This document shows, in pieces, positions 1 through 8,492 of a stretch of 43,773 nt of DNA. Source of the stretch: an uncultured Lachnospiraceae bacterium (GTDB lineage Bacteria > Bacillota > Clostridia > Lachnospirales > Lachnospiraceae); NCBI GenBank assembly GCA_947630085.1, contig CANRGP010000009.1, forward strand, positions 1 through 43,773, in the 5' to 3' direction. The translations under genes and the position numbers were made by a program. Within the stretch, counting starts at the first letter, position 1. Each line of letters starts with the position of its first letter. Below the pieces are notes generated by a model. It was not told the origin of the DNA. It saw nothing but the letters and a program-made list of their open reading frames with translations, and made no database searches.

Positions 1-32
1 GGCTGCGGGCGAGAGCCCCCGGCTTTTTTTTC
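1..32 (+). terminator. Intrinsic terminator of an upstream gene outside the window
   Basis: GCTGCGGGC-GAGA-GCCCCCGGC hairpin (one mismatch) followed by T8. Confidence 0.6.
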
Positions 33-51
33 ATGGTTTTCCTCCAGGCTT

Positions 52-576
52 TCAGCGGCCGTTTATGAGTGTCTTCATCAGATAGGAGTAAACGTCGGAG
101 CTGACCTGCTCCCAGGCGGCGCACATGGCCTCGGCCTCTTCCCGGCTGGGAACGGAAAGGCTCAGATCCATCAGGGTGTTCCTTCCCTCGCGGATCTCCA
201 TATGTACAATGAAATCCTGGCTGGTGGATTTGTAGTAATCGGCGATAACCCCCGCCTCGTTGCGGATCCGGAAACGGTTTTCCTTCAGGTAGCGGTCCAT
301 ATCCTCCACGATGGCGGGAGAGATGTTCTTTCCGAAAAAGTCCAGCGTGTCTTCGCCCTCCCGTGTGATCTCATAGCGGGTGGAGCTGTGATTGGAATGC
401 ATCCGGATCAGGCCGGCCTCCAGAAGTTCATTGAGCACCTGCTGCAGGGTGAAATACGTAGTATATTCGTGCTCAAGGAAAAAATCCGTCAGCTGTGCGT
501 TGGTCAGCGGCAGATTTACCTGACGCAGCATATAGAGGTTCATCAATTTGTACAATGTCTTTGGTTCAGACAACAT
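52..576 (-). CDS. DUF4364 family protein (winged-helix-like)
   Basis: ORF MLSEPKTLYKLMNLYMLRQVNLPLTNAQLTDFFLEHEYT...; matches remembered DUF4364 pattern. Confidence 0.75.
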   Translation of the reverse strand: MLSEPKTLYKLMNLYMLRQVNLPLTNAQLTDFFLEHEYTTYFTLQQVLNELLEAGLIRMHSNHSSTRYEITREGEDTLDFFGKNISPAIVEDMDRYLKENRFRIRNEAGVIADYYKSTSQDFIVHMEIREGRNTLMDLSLSVPSREEAEAMCAAWEQVSSDVYSYLMKTLINGR

Positions 577-699
577 GACGTTTTACTCCATCGTTTTCAT
601 ATATTTTCTTTATTATCATACCAACTTTGGGATAGTAAATCAAGGGAAAATGTGCTAGAATAAAAATGATAGTCGACAAATGAGACAGGTGAGAAGGAC

Positions 700-3600
700 A
701 TGAGAGAACGAATCAATCGTCTGGCAAAAGGGATCATTGACAGGGAAGCTCCGGAGCTTGTGATACAGCCGGAGTCTGTTCACGCGGAGATCGGGACTGT
801 CGGAGTGGAAAAGGGAGAGCTCTATATTACCAGCCGAAACGGCCTTCATATCAAGGGGCTGGCGTATTCGTCCGATCCGCGTGTGCGGATCGTGACGGGA
901 TCGTTCGGAGGGCTTCGGGTCCATGTGCTTTATGAGATCGAATGCGGATATCTGGATTGCGGCGATGCGATCGAGGGGAGCTTCTATCTTGTCACAAACA
1001 GCGGCGAGAGGGAGGTTCCCTACTCGTTTTCGGTGAGCGCCGGCGTTTCGGGACGTACCCTGCGCCGCCTTTTGGAGCCGAGGGATTTTGCGGCCCTGGC
1101 AAAGAGGGACTATGAGACGGCGGTACGCCTGTTTGAACTGCGCGAGTTTGCGGATGTGCCGTTTATGCAGGACATCCATACCAGAACGTTGTATGACGGC
1201 CTGACCGGGCGGGGAAGCCGCCACAGCCAGGTGGAGCAGTTCCTGATCGCGCTGGGACAAAAGAAGCCCGTGCAGCTGACGGCGGAGGAAAACCGGAAGG
1301 AATACCGAGACCTGACCAGGAACCAGAAGGACAGCATTTTCCTGAAGCGGGAGGGATGGGGGTATCTTCCTGTGACGGTGCAGATCGACGGGGGCTTTAT
1401 CCAGACGGCCGCCAGAAGCTTCGGCAACGAGGCTTTTACCGACGGGGCATATGAATTCGCGTACCAGATCAGTATGAGCGGGCTGCACGCCGGAAAAAAT
1501 TTCGGGAGCATCCTGTTCGAGACGCTGGGGGCCTCGGTGCGTGTGGACATACAGGTTTTCCAGAGCCCGCAGGGGGCGGGAAAGACGAAGGACGGACAGG
1601 AGATTTTCCGTGCGGACAGCGCCGTTTCCGACCGCTTTGCCAGATACCTTTCTCTGCGTCTGGATTACGAGAGCGGAAAGGGCGACGCGCAGCAGCTGCG
1701 CAGCGAGATGATGCACGAGGCGGAGCAGATCAGGCTCGCCGGAGAAAATTCGTGCGAGCTTTCTCTGATGCAGGCCGAACTCTGTCTTCTGTGCGGACGG
1801 GAGGGCGCCGCGATGGAGGCGCTTTCGGAGTGCAGGGACCAGGTGATCGAGGGAAGACTGGAACGGCCCGATCTCTACTGCCTGTATCAGTATGTGTATC
1901 TGAAGCTGGAGCCGGATGAAGAAAAGTGGCAGTCTCTGGGACGCCTGGTTCGCAAATATATGGAGGAGGGCAGAGGGGATTATCTTCTCTTCTATGTCTT
2001 TACCAAATGCGAGGAGCAGTATTGCTTCGAGAATCCGGGGGAGCTTCTGACCCGTATGAAGGTACTTTACGGCGAGGGCTGCCGCAGTCCGTTCCTGTAC
2101 CGGCAGGCGCTGGCGGTATTGAACGACGCGCCTCAGCTCCTGTACGGCATGGGGGCATTTGAGGTGCAGGTCCTGTATTTCGGAGCCAGAAGGGGACAGG
2201 TGCAGAAGGACCTGGCGGTGAAAGCCGCGAAGCTGACGGCTGTCAGCAAGTATTACCACCCCCTTCCCTGCCGGATGCTGAAGCTTCTTTATGAAAAATA
2301 CCCCGACAAAGAGATCCTTTCGGCCGTCTGCGGGCTGATGATAAAGGGAGATCTCCGCTCAGAGCAGGATTTTACCTGGTATGAGTCGGCCCTTTCGGAG
2401 CAAGCGGGCCTGACAAAGCTTTACGAGTATTTTCTGTATTCCCTTCCGGACGGTTACGACAGGCTCCTTCCCAGGGAGGTGCTTCTGTATTTTTCGTATG
2501 GGCACGACCTGGATCCGGACAGCCGGGCGGCGCTTTATGCCAATATCATCCGCTATATGGACAGGGATACCCAGCTCTACCATGAGTACCAGAAGGAGAT
2601 GGGAACCTTTGCCGCGGAGCAGATCCTTCAGTCCAGGCTGAGCAGCGATCTTGCGGTGGTTTACGATGCCATGATCTACCCGGACATGGTCGATATTCCC
2701 ATTGCCAGGCACCTTCCTTCTCTTCTCAATTCCAGGAAGATAACCTGCGAGGATCCGAAGATGCGAAGCGTTGTGGTGCGCTACGAGGAGCTGACAGAGG
2801 AGGGCGTCTATCCGATTCATGACAAAGTCGCCTATGTTCCCGTGTTTTTCCGCGGGAGCTGCATCCTGTTCCAGGACGCGTACGGCAACCGCTACGGGGA
2901 TGTCCGCCATGTGTCCGTTCCGGTTCTTGACAGACCGGAGCTGGAGGAGCGGTGCTTTGCAGTCTGCCCGGACCATCCGATGCTTCTTCTGGGCGCCTGC
3001 AGAAAGGCGGCGGAGAAGGATGAGATCGGGGAGGAGGATGTGCGGCTCATGGAGAAGGCCATGACCCAGCTGAAGCTGCATCCCCTGTACCGGAGGGAGC
3101 TGACCGGACAGCTGCTTCGCTATTACGAAAAGGAAGCGGACGGGGCGGCGCCTCCGGACGGATCCGCTGAGGCTTCCGGATCCGATACGACGGTTCTCCT
3201 GAATATTGACAGGGATGTTCTGACACGGGATCAGCGGGTCGATCTGTGCCGGATCCTGACCGCGCGGGGATACATCAAAGAGGCATATAAGATGATCCGC
3301 AAATACGGATGCCGGCTTCCCGGCGAATCGCTTCGGGTTCTGTGCAGCCGGAAGATCCTGAGCGAGCTCTTCGACCAGGACGAGCTGCTCCTGAAGCTGT
3401 CGTTCTCCGTTTTTGAAGAGAAGAATGCGGACAGCGTGATCCTGGATTATCTTTGCGAGCATTTCAACGGAACGTCGGAGCAGATGTACCGGATCCTGAT
3501 CCAGGGCGTGGCGGAGCACGTAGAGACGTATGATCTGGAGGAGAGGCTCCTGGCCCAGATGCTGTTTTCCGGGGAGACGGACCGGATGGACAGAGTCTTC

Positions 3601-4311
3601 GCCCTGTATATGGGACGCAAGAAGACCAGCGAAAGTATTGTAAAGGCATATTTCACAATGAAGAGCGCCGATTACTTTTTTGAGGAGAAACCCGCAGGCG
3701 ACGATGTGTTCCGCTATCTGGAGGGAGTGATCCACGGCTCGGTGGAGAAGGACAAGCTTTCCGCCCTGTATCTGCTGGCGCTGACAAAATATTATTCGGG
3801 CCTTGCCGAGCTTGACGAAGAGCAGAAGCAGCTCTGCCAGACGATGGTGGATATTCTTCTGGCTAAGGGAATAGTGCTTCCTTATTTCAAGCTGCTGGCA
3901 CGGCATATCCGCATCCCGGAGGACGTGATGGACAAGGGGATCCTGCAGTACATCGGCAGGAAGGATTCCCGGGTGGATCTTCAGGTCCGCATCCGCCCGC
4001 AGGAAGAGCGGTTCAGAAGCGACGAGATGAAGAAGGTATACCAGGGAGTTTTCATCAAACAGAAGATCCTGTTTGAAGGCGAGGTCATGGATTACCGCAT
4101 CTACGAGATAGAGGGAGACGACAGAAGGCTGGCGGCGGAGGGAAGCTTAAGCTGTGACCGCAAGACGTCTCAGGAGCAGGAAAGCCGGTTCCAGATGCTC
4201 AACCAGATGGCGCTGTATATGAATCTCAAAGAAGAAGCCGGGCTCCGGAGAACGATGCAGGATTATGTCAGAAAGACCGCTCAGGTAGAAGAGCTGTTCG
4301 GACTTCAATAA
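700..4311 (+). CDS. DUF5717-like large protein: N-terminal beta/Ig-like segment plus long helical (solenoid-like) region
   Basis: 1203-aa ORF, RBS-like AGGTGAGAAGG upstream, directly followed by a DUF5716-like gene. Confidence 0.65.
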   Translation: MRERINRLAKGIIDREAPELVIQPESVHAEIGTVGVEKGELYITSRNGLHIKGLAYSSDPRVRIVTGSFGGLRVHVLYEIECGYLDCGDAIEGSFYLVTNSGEREVPYSFSVSAGVSGRTLRRLLEPRDFAALAKRDYETAVRLFELREFADVPFMQDIHTRTLYDGLTGRGSRHSQVEQFLIALGQKKPVQLTAEENRKEYRDLTRNQKDSIFLKREGWGYLPVTVQIDGGFIQTAARSFGNEAFTDGAYEFAYQISMSGLHAGKNFGSILFETLGASVRVDIQVFQSPQGAGKTKDGQEIFRADSAVSDRFARYLSLRLDYESGKGDAQQLRSEMMHEAEQIRLAGENSCELSLMQAELCLLCGREGAAMEALSECRDQVIEGRLERPDLYCLYQYVYLKLEPDEEKWQSLGRLVRKYMEEGRGDYLLFYVFTKCEEQYCFENPGELLTRMKVLYGEGCRSPFLYRQALAVLNDAPQLLYGMGAFEVQVLYFGARRGQVQKDLAVKAAKLTAVSKYYHPLPCRMLKLLYEKYPDKEILSAVCGLMIKGDLRSEQDFTWYESALSEQAGLTKLYEYFLYSLPDGYDRLLPREVLLYFSYGHDLDPDSRAALYANIIRYMDRDTQLYHEYQKEMGTFAAEQILQSRLSSDLAVVYDAMIYPDMVDIPIARHLPSLLNSRKITCEDPKMRSVVVRYEELTEEGVYPIHDKVAYVPVFFRGSCILFQDAYGNRYGDVRHVSVPVLDRPELEERCFAVCPDHPMLLLGACRKAAEKDEIGEEDVRLMEKAMTQLKLHPLYRRELTGQLLRYYEKEADGAAPPDGSAEASGSDTTVLLNIDRDVLTRDQRVDLCRILTARGYIKEAYKMIRKYGCRLPGESLRVLCSRKILSELFDQDELLLKLSFSVFEEKNADSVILDYLCEHFNGTSEQMYRILIQGVAEHVETYDLEERLLAQMLFSGETDRMDRVFALYMGRKKTSESIVKAYFTMKSADYFFEEKPAGDDVFRYLEGVIHGSVEKDKLSALYLLALTKYYSGLAELDEEQKQLCQTMVDILLAKGIVLPYFKLLARHIRIPEDVMDKGILQYIGRKDSRVDLQVRIRPQEERFRSDEMKKVYQGVFIKQKILFEGEVMDYRIYEIEGDDRRLAAEGSLSCDRKTSQEQESRFQMLNQMALYMNLKEEAGLRRTMQDYVRKTAQVEELFGLQ

Positions 4312-4342
4312 GCAGGGAAACGATCGGGGGTGAGGAAGCTTT

Positions 4343-5884
4343 ATGAAAGAGCTGCTGGTAGGACTGGATATCTGCGACTCCTATACGAAGGCGTTTTGCG
4401 CCGAGGCGGAGAGCGTGCTCCATGTGCCGACTGTGGTCTGCAAAAAGAAACAGGAGGATGTCTGGATGATCGGCCAGGAGGCTTACGCCAGCGCTCTGGA
4501 AGGGGAAGGAGTCATGGTGGACAAGCTCCTGAAGCTGCTGACCAGGGGAGGGACCTCCACGATCGGCGGTGTCCGCTACGAAGCGTCCGAGCTGATGGTG
4601 CATTTTCTGGAGTGTGTCCTTGCACGCCTGATCGGGCAGGCCGGGGCGGAGAGTGCCGTCCCGGCAGCGGGAGACGGTACTTCGGAAGTGCGAGACGACG
4701 CCCCGGGAGTAGGAGACGGCGTTCCGGCAGCGGGGGACGGCGTTCCGGAAGCGGGAGGCGGTATTTCGGAAGTGCGAGACGGCGCTCCGGGAGCTGGAGA
4801 CGGTGTTCCGGAAGCAGGAGACGGCGCCCCGGAAGCGAAGGGCAGTGTCCCGGATGCGGGAGACGATACTTCGGAAGTGCGAGACGGCGCTCCGGATGCG
4901 GGGAATACCGGCGCTCCGGATGCGGGGAATGCCGGATCTTCAGATGCTCTCCCCGCCTATGACAGTGCCCGGATCAGGCAGCTGGTGATCACCGTGCCGC
5001 GGGTCGGCGCCTCGCTGCTGGACAGCCTGGTATACTGCGCCGACGGGCTAGGGATCCCCAGGGACAGGGTGCACATCATCAGCCATACGGAGAGCTTTCT
5101 CTACTATGTCCTCAGTCAGAAACGTGAGGTCTGGAACAATCAGGTGGGGATGTTTGATCTCTCCCGGGATTTCCTGGGATATTATGAGATGAAGGTGCAG
5201 CGGGGAATGCGGCAGACGGCGGTGTACGCGGAGCGGGAGAAGCTGGATGAAGGATTTGATCTGGATATCCTCAGTTCCCCTTCCACAATGAAACTGGCCG
5301 ACAAGATCCTGTGCGCCTGCGGCGAGCGGTTCCTTCAGAAAAAACTGTTTTCATCCGTTTTTCTGACAGGAGAGGGCTTCGACAGTCAGGAATGGGCGCC
5401 GGAGTTCATGAAGCTGGTCTGCGCCAGGAGGAAGGTATACGCGGAGCAGGCGCTTTTTGTGAAGGGGGCGGCGTTCAAGGCGGCTGACCAGGTGAGGGAA
5501 AAGACCCAGTATCCGTATATTTTCATCTGTGACGGAAGACTGGACACGACAGTCTCCATCAAGGTCCAGCATAACGACCAGGAGAGCCAGCTGGTTCTGG
5601 CGAGCGCGGGAGACAGCTGGTATGAGGCGAGAACGGCGCTGGAGGTGATCCTGGATCATCAGCAGTATATTGATTTCCTGATCTCTCCGCCGGATCCGAA
5701 GAAGAGAAAAACGGTCCGCCTTACGCTGGAGGGCTTCCCCGAGCGGGAGGACAAGACTCTGCGTGTGGAGATCAGAGTGGCATTTCTTGACGGAAATACG
5801 ATGGCCGTAGCGGTGAAGGATGTTGGGTTCGGTGATTTCTATCCCTCCAGCGGGGCGTCCGTCAGGCAGGAGGTCATGCTATGA
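4343..5884 (+). CDS. DUF5716-like protein with divergent actin/Hsp70-type ATPase fold signature
   Basis: N-term VGLDICDSYTKAF resembles the phosphate-1 loop; VFLTGEGF...ALFVKGAAFKA resembles the adenosine motif region. Confidence 0.6.
   Translation: MKELLVGLDICDSYTKAFCAEAESVLHVPTVVCKKKQEDVWMIGQEAYASALEGEGVMVDKLLKLLTRGGTSTIGGVRYEASELMVHFLECVLARLIGQAGAESAVPAAGDGTSEVRDDAPGVGDGVPAAGDGVPEAGGGISEVRDGAPGAGDGVPEAGDGAPEAKGSVPDAGDDTSEVRDGAPDAGNTGAPDAGNAGSSDALPAYDSARIRQLVITVPRVGASLLDSLVYCADGLGIPRDRVHIISHTESFLYYVLSQKREVWNNQVGMFDLSRDFLGYYEMKVQRGMRQTAVYAEREKLDEGFDLDILSSPSTMKLADKILCACGERFLQKKLFSSVFLTGEGFDSQEWAPEFMKLVCARRKVYAEQALFVKGAAFKAADQVREKTQYPYIFICDGRLDTTVSIKVQHNDQESQLVLASAGDSWYEARTALEVILDHQQYIDFLISPPDPKKRKTVRLTLEGFPEREDKTLRVEIRVAFLDGNTMAVAVKDVGFGDFYPSSGASVRQEVML
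4667..4945 (+). repeat. In-frame coding tandem repeat: 11 x 21 bp then 2 x 24 bp
   Basis: Units such as gcgggagacggtacttcggaa / gtgcgagacggcgctccggga; encodes (A/V)(G/R)DG(V/A)PE-type heptads. Confidence 0.9.
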
Positions 5885-6693
5885 GCATCATTCTGTGCAG
5901 ACAGGAAAACGTTACACATCCGTTCTTCATTGAGCATCTGGGCGTGTTTGTCCATACGTCCCAGGAGCTCTGCTATGCCATCTATAACCATCCCATTCTG
6001 GCTATGGACGGGTTTATTGACGAGAGCCTTCTGGAATTTATCCGTGATGAGCTGGGCATGGGCATGACCGCGCTGAAGATGGAGCGGTGGATGAAGAGCG
6101 GAGAGAACAGGGACGAGCTTCTCTTCCTGTTCCTTCAGGAGTGCGATTATTACAACACGGCGGAGATCAACCGCCTGCGCAAGACGGTTTCCGCCCTGCG
6201 CAAGCTTCCGCCGCTGGAATACGCCAAGCAGAAAGCGGATTATCTTTTCGGCTTCAGACAGTACGGAAGAGCCATTGCCGGCTATGAAAAGATCCTGGAA
6301 TCTTTTCTGGCGCAGAAAGCGGACGAGTCTTTTCTGGGAAAGGTCTGGAACAACCTGGGTTCCTGCTATGCCAGGATCTTCCAGTTCCGGAAAGCGGCGG
6401 ATGCCTATGAGCGGGCCTATGTAAGGCTGAAGGATCTGTCCGTCCTGGAAAGGATCTACCACCTGACCCGTCTGGACGAAAGCATCGTCCTGAAGGAGCG
6501 GTACCAGTCCATTGTCACGGATTCCTTAAAAGAATCCTGGGACGAAGATTTCGCCCGTGCCGGCGAGGCCGCGGAGGAGTCGGAGGATCTGGTGAAACTG
6601 AAGCAGCTGTTTGAGAAGGATCCCGTCAGGAGAGCGGAGGGGGCCAGGCAGATGCTGGAGACATGGAAGCAGGAATACCGGGGAATGGCATAG
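5881..6693 (+). CDS. TPR-like repeat protein, third gene of the DUF5717/5716 operon
   Basis: ATGA overlap with preceding ORF; segment VWNNLGSCYARIFQFRKAADAYERAYV is TPR-like. Confidence 0.65.
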   Translation: MSIILCRQENVTHPFFIEHLGVFVHTSQELCYAIYNHPILAMDGFIDESLLEFIRDELGMGMTALKMERWMKSGENRDELLFLFLQECDYYNTAEINRLRKTVSALRKLPPLEYAKQKADYLFGFRQYGRAIAGYEKILESFLAQKADESFLGKVWNNLGSCYARIFQFRKAADAYERAYVRLKDLSVLERIYHLTRLDESIVLKERYQSIVTDSLKESWDEDFARAGEAAEESEDLVKLKQLFEKDPVRRAEGARQMLETWKQEYRGMA

Positions 6694-6804
6694 AAGAAGG
6701 GGTCGCCGCCAAAGAAGACGCATTTTCCGGAAACCGGATATGGCAACAATTTTCGGATTCCACATAATGTATATACATAGAGAGTCTTGAAAGGGGCGGC
6801 AGTT

Positions 6805-7584
6805 TTGGCGGAAAACAGAACAGTGATCCTGGATGCCGGACATGGCGGAGCGGAACCGGGAGCGATATATATGGGGAGGCTGGAAAAGAACGACAATCTG
6901 AGGCTGGCACTGGCGGTAGGGGAGCTTCTGACGGCTTCCGGCGTGGACGTGATGTATACGCGCCTGGACGACACCTACCAGACGCCGTATGAAAAAGCGG
7001 AGATCGGCAACCGGTCCGGCGCGGATTATTTTATCTCGTTCCACCGGAATGCGATGCCGGTGCCGCAGACGGCCTCCGGTGCCCAGGTTCTGATCTATGA
7101 AAACGGAGGAACGGCGGAGGATATGGCCCGTGCGGTCATCCGGAACCTGGAGACGGTGGGGTTTGCGGATCTGGGAGTGATCGAACGTCCCGGACTGGTG
7201 GTGCTGCGCAGGACGCAGATGCCCGCGATCCTGATCGAAACGGGGTTCATTGACAATGACAATGATAACCGGCTTTTTGATCAGGCTTTTCCGGATATCG
7301 CCGCAGCTATCGCGGATGGGATCCTGACTACCATCGAGAAAGAAGCCGCGGAACCGGTCTATTATCAGATCCAGGTGGCGGCCTTCCCGGACCGGGAGCC
7401 CGCCGAGCAGCTCAGGGAGCGCCTGGAGGCCGAGGGATTTCCCGCGTTCATCGTTTATCAGGACGGCTATTACAAGGTACGTGCGGGAGCCTTCCTGAAT
7501 ATGGACAATGCGGCGAGGATGGAGCGGAGGCTTCGGGAGTACGGATACAACACATATATGGTGAGAGAGACGGCGGCGTATTAA
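6805..7584 (+). CDS. N-acetylmuramoyl-L-alanine amidase (Amidase_3) with C-terminal SPOR domain
   Basis: VILDAGHGGAEPGA, ILIETGFIDN motifs; YYQIQVAAFPDREPAEQLRERLEAEGFPAFI...YYKVRAGAF SPOR-like. Preferred TTG start at 6805 after AAGGGG at 6791. Confidence 0.85.
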   Translation: MAENRTVILDAGHGGAEPGAIYMGRLEKNDNLRLALAVGELLTASGVDVMYTRLDDTYQTPYEKAEIGNRSGADYFISFHRNAMPVPQTASGAQVLIYENGGTAEDMARAVIRNLETVGFADLGVIERPGLVVLRRTQMPAILIETGFIDNDNDNRLFDQAFPDIAAAIADGILTTIEKEAAEPVYYQIQVAAFPDREPAEQLRERLEAEGFPAFIVYQDGYYKVRAGAFLNMDNAARMERRLREYGYNTYMVRETAAY

Positions 7585-7625
7585 AACGCCGCTTTACGGC
7601 ATCGAAAAAGCAGAAGGGAGCTGCC

Positions 7626-8354
7626 ATGAAACGGTTTGGAATTGTTTTAATGATCTGCCTCGGGGTGCTGTCGGGCTGCTCCGGGCGAAGGAGCTCGAAC
7701 GACGGTATTTATGTGGAGGTGCTTCCCAGCTCCGAGACGACTTCCTCCGGGTCGGAGACACAGGAGGCTGCGGAGGACGCCCTGCAAAGAAAAACGCAGG
7801 CTATGGAGTCATCTCTGGCTGCCGCGGAGAGCTCTCTTGAGGCCGCCGAGGAGTCGCTGGCGGAGAGAGAGTCGCTTCTGGCTTCCGTGGAGGAATCTTT
7901 GAAGGCGGTGGAGGAGTCTCTTGCGGAGGCGGTATCTTCCGCTGCCGAGGAGAGCGCGGCCGCGGGATCCGAAGAAACGGAAGCGGCGGGAGAGAGTACG
8001 GACGGAGAATCTCCCGGAGAAACGGAAGCTGAGACGGAGGAGGCGCTTCCCATCCCCTACGAGGAGCTGCTGGAAGGGCCGGAGCAGTTTGAGGGAATGC
8101 AGCTGCGGTTTGTGGGAGAGGTGATCCAGGATGCAAGCCTGGGAGACGGGAACCGGCAGCTGCTTGTGAGAGTAAACGGAGACGACAATACCAGGCTGGT
8201 CGCCATATACCCGGAAGCCCTTCTTCCCGGAGGGCTCCCCGCGGGAGACGGTGTGACGGTTGCGGGAGAGTTTACCGGTGTGAAACGGTATCAGACGGGG
8301 GACGGGGAGGTCATATCCTATCCGACCCTGATTGTGCGGGAGATCGGCCGGTAG
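7626..8354 (+). CDS. Lipoprotein with heptad coiled-coil region and C-terminal OB-fold-like domain
   Basis: Lipobox LSGC; ESSLAAAESSLEAAEESLAERESLLASVEESL heptads; C-term LRFVGEVIQDASLGDGNRQLLVRV... Confidence 0.7.
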   Translation: MKRFGIVLMICLGVLSGCSGRRSSNDGIYVEVLPSSETTSSGSETQEAAEDALQRKTQAMESSLAAAESSLEAAEESLAERESLLASVEESLKAVEESLAEAVSSAAEESAAAGSEETEAAGESTDGESPGETEAETEEALPIPYEELLEGPEQFEGMQLRFVGEVIQDASLGDGNRQLLVRVNGDDNTRLVAIYPEALLPGGLPAGDGVTVAGEFTGVKRYQTGDGEVISYPTLIVREIGR

Positions 8355-8374
8355 GCCGGCCGCGCGCGGGACAT

Positions 8375-8440
8375 GAAAAAAGAAGGGGCCGCTGCAAAAC
8401 AGATGAGCAATCACCTATGGAGCAGCGGCTCCTTTTCTGT
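8375..8440. terminator. Bidirectional intrinsic terminator
   Basis: A-tract + AGAAGGGGCCGCTGC ... GCAGCGGCTCCTTTTCT stem between converging genes. Confidence 0.7.
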
Positions 8441-8492
8441 CGGAAAACAGGAGAAGGGTAACAGAAAAGCCGCGGAAGGAGCCGCGTCGTGC

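Noticed and set aside
655-2259. Long antisense ORF (534 aa) opposite DUF5717
   Set aside because: Low-complexity Leu/Arg/His-rich translation typical of the complement of GC-rich coding DNA; no recognisable domain. The sense ORF is longer and has an RBS
4667-4945. Tandem repeats as a CRISPR array
   Set aside because: Contiguous 21/24-bp in-frame units with no spacers, inside a coding sequence
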